64,000 nucleotides of DNA. Source: Methylocapsa acidiphila B2. Lineage in GTDB: Bacteria; Pseudomonadota; Alphaproteobacteria; Rhizobiales; Beijerinckiaceae. Made by a program: the position numbers and the translations under genes. The DNA is taken from assembly GCF_000427445.1 (NCBI RefSeq), contig NZ_KE386496.1, positions 2,367,844 through 2,431,843 of the forward strand, written 5' to 3'. Shown one piece after another: positions 39,804 to 48,384 of this stretch; the stretch's first letter is position 1, and each line of letters opens with the position of its first letter. Below the pieces are notes generated by a model that saw only the letters and a program-made list of their open reading frames with translations, was not told the origin of the DNA and ran no database searches.

Positions 39804-42607
39804 GCGCGATTCTCGAGAAAACTCCGCCAGTGCGACGTCGACGCGGCCCCGTGGCGGCGCACGCGCCGCTGATTGATCGCGCCGCCCTTCGCGCCGAGCT
39901 GAAGGCGCTGCATGCGGGCGATCGGCTGAACGGCGACACGCGCAAAAACGTCATCGCGCTCTTTCGCGCGGCGCTCGAGCGCGGCCGCGCCGCAGCATAT
40001 GAGGCGCTGTTGAACCGAGGCGACGGCCTCGCTTGCGCGGGCCAAATCGCGCATATCGAAGACGAGCTGATCCGCGCGATCCATGAATATGTGACCACCT
40101 ATATCCACCTCGCCGAAGGCGATGGCGCCTCGTCCAAATGCTGCGTGATCGCCGCTGTCGGCGGCTATGGCCGCGCGACCCTCGCTCCGGGATCGGATAT
40201 CGATCTCCTGTTCCTTTTGTCCGACACCTCGCGCGCCTATGGCGAGCGCGTGGTCGAGGCCGTGCTCTACGTTCTGTGGGATCTCGGCCAGAAGGTGGGA
40301 CATTCGACCCGCTCTGTTGAGGAATGCCTCAACGAGGCGAAAGCGGACATGACCATCCGCACCTCCTTGCTCGAGGCGCGCTTTCTTCTCGGCGAGAGAA
40401 GCCTGTTTGAAACGCTTCGCACCCGCTTCGAGCGCGAGATCGTCGCTGGAACCGCCGCGGAGTTCGTCGCCGCCAAGCTCGCGGAGCGCGACGCCCGCGT
40501 CGCGCGGGCGGGACGCTCGCGCTATCTCGTCGAGCCCAATGTCAAGGAAGGCAAAGGCGGGCTGCGCGATCTCAATACGCTGTTTTGGATCGCGAAATAT
40601 GTCTATCAAGTGCGCGAGGCCGCAGATCTCGTCGGCGTCGGCTTGTTTTCGCGCGGCGAATACAAGCTATTTTGTCGCTGCGAGGAATTCTTGTGGCGAG
40701 TTCGCTGCCATCTCCATTTTTTGACCGGCCGGGCGGAGGAGAGGCTCACTTTCGACCATCAACGCCAGATCGCTTCCCTCCTCGGCTATTCGACCCGCGC
40801 GGGCCTCGCGAGCGTCGAGCGCTTTATGAAGCATTATTTCTTGATCGCCAAGGACATCGGCGACTTGACGGCGATCGTTTGCGCGGCGTTGGAGGAAAAG
40901 CAGGCCAAGCCTTACGCCGAGCTTGACCGTTTCCGGCCCGGCAGGCGCACGCCGGATCTCGCTTCGACCGGGGATTTCACCATAGAAAATGGGCGCGTCA
41001 CGGTCGCGGGGCCGGAGGTTTTCGCGCGCGACCCCGTCAATCTCATCCGGCTATTCTGGGTCGCCGACCGGAACGGTTTGGCGATCCATCCTGACGCGAC
41101 GAGATTCGTCACCCTCTCGCTGAAGCGCGTCGACGCAAAATTACGCGCCAATGTCGAGGCGAACCGGCTGTTTCTCGGCATCCTGACCTCCCGCCACTCG
41201 CCGGAGATCGTGCTGCGGCTCATGAACGAGGCCGGCGTGCTCGGGCGCTTCGTGCCGGAATTCGGCCGCATCGTCGCGCTCATGCAGTTCAACATGTATC
41301 ACCATTACACGGTGGACGAACATCTGCTGCGGGCCGTCGGCAATTTCTCCGACATCGAGCAGAACAAGATTCGCGGCGAGCATTCGCTGGCGGGAGAGGT
41401 TTTGCCGTCGATCCGCAATCGAACGGCTGTGATTCTGGCCCTTTTCCTTCACGACATCGCCAAAGGGCGCATGGAGGATCATTCCCTCGCCGGGACCGCC
41501 GTCGCGCATGCGCTTTGCCCCCGCCTTGGACTATCCCCCGCCGACACGGAAACCGTCGCCTGGCTCGTCGAAAATCATCTGATCATGTCGGACACGGCGC
41601 AGCGGCGCGATCTCAGCGACCACAAGACGATCACAACTTTCGCCAACAGGGTTCAGACGCTCGAGCGTCTGAAAATGCTCTTCATTCTGACGATTTGCGA
41701 CATCCGCGCCGTCGGCCCCGGGGTCTGGAACAATTGGAAGAGCGAGCTTCTACGCACGCTCTATTGGGAAACGCAGGTCGTGCTCGCCGGCGGACATTCA
41801 ACCGTCGACCGCAAGCGGCGCGTCGCGCAGGCGCGGGCCGAGTTGCGGCGCGCTCTGCCGACCTGGACCGACCTCGATTTCGAGGCCTATGCGGCGCGGC
41901 TCCCGCAGCCCTATTGGCTCAAGACCGATTTGGCGCAAAAGCTCCTTCACGCCAAGCTCTCGAACATGACTGAGGTGGACGAAGCGCCGGCGCCGGTCAC
42001 GCATATCGCCGCCGACCGAGACCGCGGCGTGACCGCGCTCACGGTCATCGCGCCGGATCACCCGCGCCTTCTTTCCATCATCGCCGGCGCCTGCGCGGCG
42101 GCGGCGGCCAATATCGTCGACGCGCAAGCCTTCACCACAACCGACGGAATGGCCCTCGACACGATTTTCATTTCGCGGGCGTTCGATTTCGACGAGGACG
42201 AATTGCGTCGCGCCGCCAAGATCGCGCTAACGATCGAACGGGCGATGGCCGGGGAGATCCGCCTGCCAGATCTCGTCGCCGCCAAGGGCGGCCTATCGAC
42301 CGCGTCACCCGAAACTTTTCGCCATCACCCTGAAGTCTCCATCGACAATACCCTGTCCAATCGGTTCACCGTGGTCGAGGTTTCCGGACTCGATCGGCCC
42401 GGCCTCCTTTTCGACCTGACGACGACGCTCTCCCGGCTCAATCTCAATATTGCATCGGCGCATATCGCGACTTTTGGCGAGAAGGCCGCGGACGTCTTCT
42501 ATGTCACCGATCTCTCGGGGGCGAAGATCACGTCGCCGGAACAACAGGAGGTGATCCGCAGCCTGCTCCTGAAAACTTTCGCGCGGCCGACCTTGGCCGC
42601 GAGCTAG
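39800..42607 (+). CDS. glnD: Bifunctional [protein-PII] uridylyltransferase/uridylyl-removing enzyme
   Basis: 935 residues. It senses glutamine and uridylylates or deuridylylates PII proteins, setting nitrogen assimilation. Domains in order: nucleotidyltransferase with [20 protein letters not shown] (~115-135); an HD domain with [16 protein letters not shown] and [10 protein letters not shown]; and two C-terminal ACT domains, at ~735-800 and ~855-920 ([19 protein letters not shown]). Downstream is an 18-base perfect palindrome before grpE. Confidence 0.96.
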   Translation: MSAILEKTPPVRRRRGPVAAHAPLIDRAALRAELKALHAGDRLNGDTRKNVIALFRAALERGRAAAYEALLNRGDGLACAGQIAHIEDELIRAIHEYVTTYIHLAEGDGASSKCCVIAAVGGYGRATLAPGSDIDLLFLLSDTSRAYGERVVEAVLYVLWDLGQKVGHSTRSVEECLNEAKADMTIRTSLLEARFLLGERSLFETLRTRFEREIVAGTAAEFVAAKLAERDARVARAGRSRYLVEPNVKEGKGGLRDLNTLFWIAKYVYQVREAADLVGVGLFSRGEYKLFCRCEEFLWRVRCHLHFLTGRAEERLTFDHQRQIASLLGYSTRAGLASVERFMKHYFLIAKDIGDLTAIVCAALEEKQAKPYAELDRFRPGRRTPDLASTGDFTIENGRVTVAGPEVFARDPVNLIRLFWVADRNGLAIHPDATRFVTLSLKRVDAKLRANVEANRLFLGILTSRHSPEIVLRLMNEAGVLGRFVPEFGRIVALMQFNMYHHYTVDEHLLRAVGNFSDIEQNKIRGEHSLAGEVLPSIRNRTAVILALFLHDIAKGRMEDHSLAGTAVAHALCPRLGLSPADTETVAWLVENHLIMSDTAQRRDLSDHKTITTFANRVQTLERLKMLFILTICDIRAVGPGVWNNWKSELLRTLYWETQVVLAGGHSTVDRKRRVAQARAELRRALPTWTDLDFEAYAARLPQPYWLKTDLAQKLLHAKLSNMTEVDEAPAPVTHIAADRDRGVTALTVIAPDHPRLLSIIAGACAAAAANIVDAQAFTTTDGMALDTIFISRAFDFDEDELRRAAKIALTIERAMAGEIRLPDLVAAKGGLSTASPETFRHHPEVSIDNTLSNRFTVVEVSGLDRPGLLFDLTTTLSRLNLNIASAHIATFGEKAADVFYVTDLSGAKITSPEQQEVIRSLLLKTFARPTLAAS

Positions 42608-42646
42608 CGACGAAAAGGGATAGCGGCCCAAACGCCGCCGCGCGCT

Positions 42647-42687
42647 GCCGTCCAATTGGACGGCGCGTCAGCCCGGCCTTTAGGCCG
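42647..42687. repeat. Two short palindromes after glnD
   Basis: An 18-base perfect palindrome centred on CCAATTGG (42647-42664) is followed by CGGCCT-TT-AGGCCG (42674-42687). They may act as a weak terminator or processing signal between glnD and grpE. Confidence 0.4.
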
Positions 42688-42691
42688 AGAA

Positions 42692-42720
42692 CTTGATTTT
42701 TACAGCCGAAAAACTGATAT
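42692..42720 (+). promoter_or_regulatory. Possible heat-shock (sigma-32 type) promoter of grpE
   Basis: CTTG (42692-42695) and CTGATAT (42714-42720) are 18 bases apart, 33 bases before the grpE start. This resembles sigma-32 promoters only partly, since the -10 part deviates. Confidence 0.3.
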
Positions 42721-42752
42721 CCCACGACAGTTTTCCACCTGGCAGAGCAACC

Positions 42753-43343
42753 ATGAACGACTTGAACAAAGCCGATAAAACAACGACGGACGCGGGCGCC
42801 TCCTCGCCCAACGCAGATCAGTCGACGAGGCAGCCGGGAGGCGACCCGGATCCCTTCGTCGTTCTCGAAAATCTCCAGCTCGAAAACACGGATTTGAAAG
42901 ACAAGCTTCTCCGCACCCTTGCAGAGATGGAGAATCTTCGCAGGCGCACGGAGCGCGAAGTCGCCGACGCCAAGACCTACGGCGTGACCTCGTTCGCCCG
43001 CGACATGCTGACCTTCGCCGATAATTTGCGCCGCGCGATCGATGGCGTCCCCGCGGAGCTTCGCGCAAGCGCAGAGGGCGCGGTGCGGATCCTGATCGAC
43101 GGGATCGAATTGACCGAACGCGACTTCGCTTCGCGTCTCGAGAAGCATGGCGTGAAGAAGGTCGATCCGAAGGGCTTGAAATTCGACCCCAACACGCAGG
43201 AAGCCCTTTTCGAGGTGCCCGACGAAAGCGTTCCGAGCGGCACGGTCGTGCAGGTCGTCGAATCCGGTTATGCGATCGGCGATCGCGTCCTCCGCCCAGC
43301 CAAGGTCGGCATTTCCCGCGGTGGCCCAAAAGCGGCCGGCTGA
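42753..43343 (+). CDS. grpE: Nucleotide exchange factor GrpE
   Basis: 196 residues from the ATG at 42753. It is the DnaK nucleotide exchange factor. The N-terminal ~45 residues are polar and disordered, followed by a long coiled coil (NLQLENTDLKDKLLRTLAEMENLRRR read in two halves) and the C-terminal beta domain with DPNTQEALFEVPDES and VVESGYAIGDRVLRPAKVGIS. All family landmarks are intact. It is not next to hrcA, dnaK or dnaJ here. Confidence 0.95.
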   Translation: MNDLNKADKTTTDAGASSPNADQSTRQPGGDPDPFVVLENLQLENTDLKDKLLRTLAEMENLRRRTEREVADAKTYGVTSFARDMLTFADNLRRAIDGVPAELRASAEGAVRILIDGIELTERDFASRLEKHGVKKVDPKGLKFDPNTQEALFEVPDESVPSGTVVQVVESGYAIGDRVLRPAKVGISRGGPKAAG

Positions 43344-43377
43344 AGCCGGAACAGATCAGAGCGGCCTGTCCACGGCC

Positions 43378-43411
43378 AAAAAAAGGTCCGGCGAACCATT
43401 GGTTCGCCGGA
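43378..43411 (-). terminator. Rho-independent terminator of the ompW-like gene
   Basis: On the minus strand an 11-bp perfect stem (43401-43411 with 43387-43397, loop AAT) is followed by seven T within positions 43384-43378. It lies 122 bases past the stop of the OmpW-like gene and faces it. Confidence 0.85.
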
Positions 43412-43532
43412 AACAGCGTTCGTGCTGGCCTCGCTTTGGTCGGGCTGCGCGCCTGTCGGCATCCGCAGCCAGCACCGTTGGATCCTGGCGCAATCGAAAT
43501 TCGATCGCGCGCTGCGACCCGCCGTCGACGGA

Positions 43533-44258
43533 TCAGAACTTGACGGTGACGCCGGTTCCAATAACCCACGGGTCGAGTTGGACATGGGTGCGGATCGGGA
43601 GATTCGTCGTCACGACAGTGCCGCTCACGTCGGTAGAGAGGAACAGCTTCTTGGCGTCGACATAGACGCCGAGATTCTGCGTCAACATGATGTCGGCGCC
43701 GAGCTGAAGCGCGAGGCCGAAATTCTGGTCGACGCTGAAATTATTGACCAGAATGCCGTCCGAGATATTGCCAAAATTGAGAAGATAGACGGCGCCGATG
43801 CCGGCGTAAGGCTGTATCGCGCCCCATTGGGTGATGTGGTATTGTACGAGCGCCATAGCCGGTCCCCAGCGCGTGCTGCCGAGGAGGTTGGTTCCGAAGG
43901 TGCTGTTGAGGCTGAACCCGGTCGCCTTGGCGTGCAAGACCGGCGGCACGCCGGCGCTCAAGGCGATCGCAATATTGGGCGTTATGAAATAGCCGAGTTC
44001 GAGGCCCAGCGTATAGTTTGGCCGGATCGTCGCATTAGAGATCGTGGCGACGCCCGCGACATTGTTGAAATAGCCACCGCCGGTTGATTGGGCGTTGGTG
44101 TTGAAAAAGGCCCCGAGCGCGCCGACGTGAAGGTAGAAGCTCGGCGGCGCCGGCGGCGCCGGCTCAACCGGCGTCGGCGCCAAATCAGCGGCTTCGGCGC
44201 GGGTGATCGCGAGGGCGGCGATCAACGCCGCGGCACATAAGCGCATTGCAGATTTCAT
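43533..44258 (-). CDS. OmpW family outer-membrane protein
   Basis: 241 residues from the ATG at 44258, placed behind GGAGGG. The signal peptide ends ITRAEA. The mature protein has SFYLHVGALGAFFNTNAQ at the start of the barrel, PNYTLGLELGYFITPNIAIALSAG split over two strands, and WGAIQPYAGIGAVYLLNF, all typical of OmpW, an eight-strand barrel for small hydrophobic molecules. It ends VIGTGVTVKF with the terminal Phe. Confidence 0.9.
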   Translation of the reverse strand: MKSAMRLCAAALIAALAITRAEAADLAPTPVEPAPPAPPSFYLHVGALGAFFNTNAQSTGGGYFNNVAGVATISNATIRPNYTLGLELGYFITPNIAIALSAGVPPVLHAKATGFSLNSTFGTNLLGSTRWGPAMALVQYHITQWGAIQPYAGIGAVYLLNFGNISDGILVNNFSVDQNFGLALQLGADIMLTQNLGVYVDAKKLFLSTDVSGTVVTTNLPIRTHVQLDPWVIGTGVTVKF

Positions 44259-44589
44259 GGACTTCCCTCCTCTTTTGTCCATGAAGGGTTCACGCCATCA
44301 CGATTTTTTGTCAATCGATCGTTGCAGCTTGCGCTTCTTCCGTTCGCCGCTATGGCTTATTTACCACATGTTGCGCGGTCCAAGATCGGCTCGCGGCCAC
44401 TACTGTCGCGCCTTAACGGCGAAGCGGAGCGCTTCGTTTCCATTTCGGCGCGTTGCGACGAAATGCGCCAAGCGCCCGGCGAGGCCGCGGCTGAATTGCC
44501 GATGACAGCGCACCCGTAAAGTGGTAGCGCTCAGACAAACGTAATCGCCGTTGAACGGCGATTGAAATTCAGTAGGGAGGAATGACGGA
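44259..44589. other. Intergenic region between ompW-like gene and copC
   Basis: 331 bases holding divergent promoters and a perfect inverted repeat at 44543-44563 just before copC. No gene seen. Confidence 0.6.
44543..44563. promoter_or_regulatory. Perfect inverted repeat before copC
   Basis: AATCGCCGTT and its exact complement AACGGCGATT flank a single G. The element sits 26 bases before the GTG start and directly before the ribosome site (GGGAGG). It could be an operator of a metal sensor or a leader hairpin. Confidence 0.5.
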
Positions 44590-45027
44590 GTGAAGCTCTC
44601 CTTTCGCCGCGGTCGCGGCAATTCGCAAGATCCGCGTCTTTTCCGCCGCCATTTTCTGCTCGGCCTCGCCGCCCTCGGCCTCGGTCTAGGCGTTTCTACG
44701 GCGACCCTGGCGCATTCCCGGCTCGTGCGGTCCGAGCCACCGGCACGGGCGGTTCTCGACGCCGCCCCCAAGGAACTGAAATTCTGGTTCAATGAGGCGA
44801 TCGAGCCCTCCTTTGCGAAGCTTTGGCTCGTTCCCGCCTCGGGCGACAAGGTCCCGTTGGCCAATCACGGAGACCCGTCGGATCCGCGCCTGCTGATCGG
44901 CGTGCTTCCCGATAATTTGCCCGACGGGCCAGTGGTGATCGCCTATCACGTCCTATCGGTCGACGGGCATGTCGTGGAGTCCCAGCTCAATTTCAGCGTG
45001 AACAGCGGCAAGCCCGCCACCCACTAA
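44590..45027 (+). CDS. copC: CopC-domain periplasmic copper-binding protein
   Basis: 145 residues; the start is GTG at 44590, behind AGGGAGG. The signal region contains RRHFLLG, a twin-arginine-like motif, before the hydrophobic segment, with cleavage expected after Ala41. The mature N-terminus would be His42 (AHSRLVRSEPP), and Asp125 and His127 (VDGHVVE) complete the Cu(II) site known in CopC. It is 40 bases before the CopD-type fusion gene, its likely partner. Confidence 0.92.
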   Translation: MKLSFRRGRGNSQDPRLFRRHFLLGLAALGLGLGVSTATLAHSRLVRSEPPARAVLDAAPKELKFWFNEAIEPSFAKLWLVPASGDKVPLANHGDPSDPRLLIGVLPDNLPDGPVVIAYHVLSVDGHVVESQLNFSVNSGKPATH

Positions 45028-45067
45028 CGAAGTAAGGCGATAAAGCCCAACCGAGACCGCCCAAATC

Positions 45068-47095
45068 ATGTTTGATCCGCTTGCAATTGCGCGAGCCGTC
45101 GCGACTCTCGCGGCGGTAATAGTCTTGGGTTCGTGTTTTTTGATCGCTTACGCGCAGGATGCGCGGCTCACTCAGGGCGGCCTTGAATGGCGTCTCCGCG
45201 TGGCCCGTCTTGCCGCCGCGGCCGCGGTCACGGGCCTCGTCTCGACCTTTCTGTTCGCCATGTGGACCGCATCGGGGGCCGCAGAGGCGGGAGCCTTCGG
45301 CTTCAATCAGGCCGCCTTACTGACCTTCCTCCTGCACACCTGGGCCGGCAGGGTCGTGGCCGTCGCGATCGGTTACGCCGTTCTCACGGCGGCGCTCGCC
45401 GTCGGGGCCTGGCTTCGATGCGGGAAAAACGCGACCACCGATTTGTCGCTCATGGCCGCCATCGGCGCCGCTCTCGGCCTCGCCACCTTCGCCTTCGCCA
45501 GTCATCCGACCTCCGCCGACCCCAAGGCGCTCAGCATTTTCGCCGCGATCGTGCATCGGCTGGGATTCGGCGTTTGGCTCGGCGGCCTGCCGGCGCTCAT
45601 CCTGTTGATCGGCGTCGGCCCGGTCGCGGACGACACCCGCCGTCTGGCGGTCGTCATCCTGCGTCAGTTTTCCCAAATCGCCACGGTCGCCATGGTGGGC
45701 ATCCTGGTGACGGGCGTCTTGCTGACCTGGCTCGTCCTCGGCGAATTCGCGCCGCTCATCGGCACGCCTTACGGACGGCTGCTTGTCGCTAAGCTGCTCT
45801 GCCTCGCAGGCGTCCTGGCGATCGCGCGTAACCTGCAGCAGAAGCTTTTGCCGGCGCTCGAGTCTAAGCCCGCCGATTCCGTCTTCCTGAGCTACGCGCG
45901 CCACGTGAAGGTCGAAACCTTCCTCGCCGTGCTCATCGTTGTTTTTGCTTCCTATCTGGCCGGGCGCAACGAGCATGAAGATATTGTCTGGCCACTGCCC
46001 TTCCGCTTCTCGATTGCGGCGACCTGGGGCGGGCCTTGGGTGGCGACTTCCCTTTTCGGCGGCGCCGCCTTGGCCTTGCTCGGTCTCGGTCTTATCGCTC
46101 TGGTCTATTTCCCTAAGTTGCGGCCGACCGGCTTCACGCTAACCCGGACCCGCCCCGCTCTCATCGCGGGAAGCGTCGTCGCCCTGGCGGGAAGCGGCCT
46201 CGCGCTGCAGGCAGTGTCCGTGCAAGCCTATCCCGACACGTTCCTCGGATCGGATACGCCCTATTCAGTCGAGTCGATTTCAAGCGGGCTCGAGCTTTTC
46301 GAGCAAAATTGCACGCCGTGCCATGGCGTCAGCGGCTTGGGCAACGGTCCGCTCGCGAAATCTATGGCCAGGGTCCCGGCGGATTTTTCGGCCCCGCACA
46401 CGGCTCTGCACACCGGCGGCGATCTCTATTGGTGGATAACGCATGGCATTCTTCCGTCCGGCATGCCCGCATTCGACGGCGTCTTGAGCGCCGACGCGCG
46501 CTGGGACATCATCAATTTCATGGGCGCCTTCTCGGTCGGCTACCAGGGCCGCATCATCGGACCCAGAGTCGCGCCCGGAAGGTCCTGGATGGGCCCGCCG
46601 GATTTCTCCTTGACCGATGTGAACGGGGTCACCAGCCTCGACATCGATTATCGCGGCAAGTCGACGCTTTTCCTCGTGTTTTTGCCGGGAGGGCCAGGCG
46701 ATCAGGCGCGGCTCGAGCAGCTGCTCGCAGCGCGCGAGCGCCTGAGCCAGCTCGGGGCCGAGATCGTCCTGATCGCGCCGCCCAAGACCGGCGATCCGCT
46801 TCGCGAGCTCGCGACGGGCAAGATCGCGACGGTGAACCAGAATCAGGATTACGCCTTCGCCGCCTATGGCCTGCTGATGCGCTCCTTCGCCGACGCCAAG
46901 GTCGACGCGGCGCGCGTCCCGGTCGAGCACATGGAGTTCCTGATCGATCGGTCTGGCTATATTCGCGCCCGGTGGATCCCCTCCCAAGAAACCGGCGCGG
47001 AAGGCTGGGGCGATCTCAGCCTGCTCGAAGAACAGCTCCAGATTCTCGCCAAGGAGCCGCTCCGGCCCCCGCCTCCAGACGTCCATGCGCATTAG
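45068..47095 (+). CDS. CopD-type copper permease fused to cytochrome c and a thioredoxin-like domain
   Basis: 675 residues. Residues ~1-385 are a CopD-like membrane domain with about nine spans (RLGFGVWLGGLPALILL near 165). Residues ~400-490 are a class I cytochrome c: CTPCH at 415-419 and distal Met466 in SGMPAF. Residues ~505-660 have a thioredoxin/TlpA-like look (PPDFSLTDVNG, LFLVFLPGG, and FLIDRSGYIRARW) but the redox CXXC is absent. CopD takes up copper in partnership with CopC. The heme domain could couple copper oxidation state to uptake; this is inference. The stop codon overlaps the start of a dispersed repeat. Confidence 0.88.
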   Translation: MFDPLAIARAVATLAAVIVLGSCFLIAYAQDARLTQGGLEWRLRVARLAAAAAVTGLVSTFLFAMWTASGAAEAGAFGFNQAALLTFLLHTWAGRVVAVAIGYAVLTAALAVGAWLRCGKNATTDLSLMAAIGAALGLATFAFASHPTSADPKALSIFAAIVHRLGFGVWLGGLPALILLIGVGPVADDTRRLAVVILRQFSQIATVAMVGILVTGVLLTWLVLGEFAPLIGTPYGRLLVAKLLCLAGVLAIARNLQQKLLPALESKPADSVFLSYARHVKVETFLAVLIVVFASYLAGRNEHEDIVWPLPFRFSIAATWGGPWVATSLFGGAALALLGLGLIALVYFPKLRPTGFTLTRTRPALIAGSVVALAGSGLALQAVSVQAYPDTFLGSDTPYSVESISSGLELFEQNCTPCHGVSGLGNGPLAKSMARVPADFSAPHTALHTGGDLYWWITHGILPSGMPAFDGVLSADARWDIINFMGAFSVGYQGRIIGPRVAPGRSWMGPPDFSLTDVNGVTSLDIDYRGKSTLFLVFLPGGPGDQARLEQLLAARERLSQLGAEIVLIAPPKTGDPLRELATGKIATVNQNQDYAFAAYGLLMRSFADAKVDAARVPVEHMEFLIDRSGYIRARWIPSQETGAEGWGDLSLLEEQLQILAKEPLRPPPPDVHAH

Positions 47096-47194
47096 AGCAA
47101 TTCCGATCAGATCGATCAGAATATGCTCAAACCTCTGAAACTGAGGCGCTTCCTAACTGACCGAATGAGTCCATTCGGTCAGAAAGGGCTCTAG
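47093..47194 (+). repeat. Dispersed palindromic repeat, copy B
   Basis: About 100 bp bounded by TAGAGC and GCTCTA. It shares ATTCCGATC and AGAATATGCTCAA with copies A and C, and contains an inner inverted repeat TGACCGAAT..ATTCGGTCA (47158-47181). More diverged than the other two. Confidence 0.7.
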
Positions 47195-47421
47195 CCCACG
47201 CTGATTTCGGGATCAAAGCCCCCAAAAGCACGATCGCCAGACGCATGAAACACTCGACCTTCAGCGGCGGCGGTCCCGCGCGGATCGCCGCTCTTGGACA
47301 AAGCGGGTTTCGGACGCGCAAGAGGAAGATCCTTGCGAAATGACGTCGAAAAGCTTGACGGACAAGCGAAGCTCCTGCGTCGGGCGGCCGCGCCGGCAAA
47401 TTTGCTCGAGCCATTTCTGAA

Positions 47422-47919
47422 TCAGGCGAGTTCGTCGTCCTTCATCGAAATGAAAATCAGGACGGCGAGCATGGTCACGACAAAGCGGAAGGCGCTCGGC
47501 ACGCCGTCCCAGCTTTGCGACTGCCACATGCCGAACCACTCGCCTCCGACTGCGATAAAGCCTCCCTCATAAAGCAGAAAGCCGAGCGCCAGCCCAATGA
47601 TCGCCAAGCTCTTGGATTGCTGGAACGCCGCCGCCTTTGCGCGCAGCCCTCGCGCCATGGCGGCCGCGCCTGCCGCCGTGAGGCCTGCTATGCAGATCTC
47701 GGTCGCAATGATCAGCACATAGCCGGCATGGTGCAAGACCGGCGAAGTAATCGCGCGCCAGCGTATGTCTGATTGCGGAGAAATCTGATCCATGTCGAGG
47801 ACATGGGCGACGAAAGTGAAATTTGTCCAGTAGTCGGTGATGTTGTTGAAGGCGACGAGCGACATGTAGAGCGCAACGGCGGCGACGCAGGCGACTTTCG
47901 CTAAGCGAATGGCGAGCAT
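47422..47919 (-). CDS. DUF2165 family small membrane protein
   Basis: 165 residues from the ATG at 47919, after AGGGG. It has about four membrane spans. DUF2165 features are the VAFNNITDYWTNFTFVAHVL segment in the first periplasmic loop, and GEWFGMWQSQSWDGVPSAFR before the last span. The family is found in Proteobacteria and has no known function. It sits between the copC-copD unit and a DUF6494-type gene. Confidence 0.85.
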   Translation of the reverse strand: MLAIRLAKVACVAAVALYMSLVAFNNITDYWTNFTFVAHVLDMDQISPQSDIRWRAITSPVLHHAGYVLIIATEICIAGLTAAGAAAMARGLRAKAAAFQQSKSLAIIGLALGFLLYEGGFIAVGGEWFGMWQSQSWDGVPSAFRFVVTMLAVLIFISMKDDELA

Positions 47920-48007
47920 GCGGAACCCCTGTAACGTGAGCGGATCAATCAACTATAGCATGGCCGCGCTGGCGCCCGCGAGCTTTTCCAGCGCAGCCCC
48001 GCTCCAC

Positions 48008-48199
48008 TCAGCGCAGCTCGATCGTCTCCTCGACGACATGATTGAGCGGCGCATTCTCGGCGGTCAGCGTCATCCGCAGCTTCAGCTTGCCGTCCGCGAT
48101 CTTCGCGTCGCGGACGACTCGCTCGATCTCGCGCTGCGACGTGACGCCGACGACTTTGAGAAATCGCCGCACGGCCATGTTGAAACGGTCCTCGTCCAT
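48008..48199 (-). CDS. DUF6494-type very small protein
   Basis: 63 residues, with a good GGGAG ribosome site seven bases before the ATG at 48199. The sequence MDEDRFNMAVRRFLKVVGVT followed by SQREIERVVRDA resembles the DUF6494 family of short conserved proteins, unknown in function. The overlapping longer frame on the same strand (47949-48362) is out of frame with this gene and runs through a dispersed repeat; I reject it. Confidence 0.72.
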   Translation of the reverse strand: MDEDRFNMAVRRFLKVVGVTSQREIERVVRDAKIADGKLKLRMTLTAENAPLNHVVEETIELR

Positions 48200-48265
48200 G
48201 ATGATTCTCCCAAGCCTCGGCGAAGCCGAAACTGCCGCCTCCGCCCCGCCTCAAAGCTTCGAGCG

Positions 48266-48384
48266 CCAGAGCGCTTTCCAATCGAATGGAGCCATGCGAT
48301 CGATAAGAAATCGGCTCACATTCAAATGGTTGAGCATATTCTTGCCGCTCGGATTGATTCAATCCGAGCGGAATAAGCTCTAGG
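48266..48384 (-). repeat. Dispersed palindromic repeat, copy C
   Basis: About 118 bp bounded by CCAGAGC and GCTCTAGG. In the opposite orientation to copy A, it shares long blocks such as TCGGATTGAATCAAT and AAGAATATGCTCAACC. It fills the spacer between the DUF6494-type gene and the esterase gene. Confidence 0.8.

Noticed and set aside
47949..48362. Minus-strand frame of 137 residues over the DUF6494-type gene
   Set aside because: It runs through a dispersed repeat, is Arg-rich, and overlaps a better small gene in another frame.
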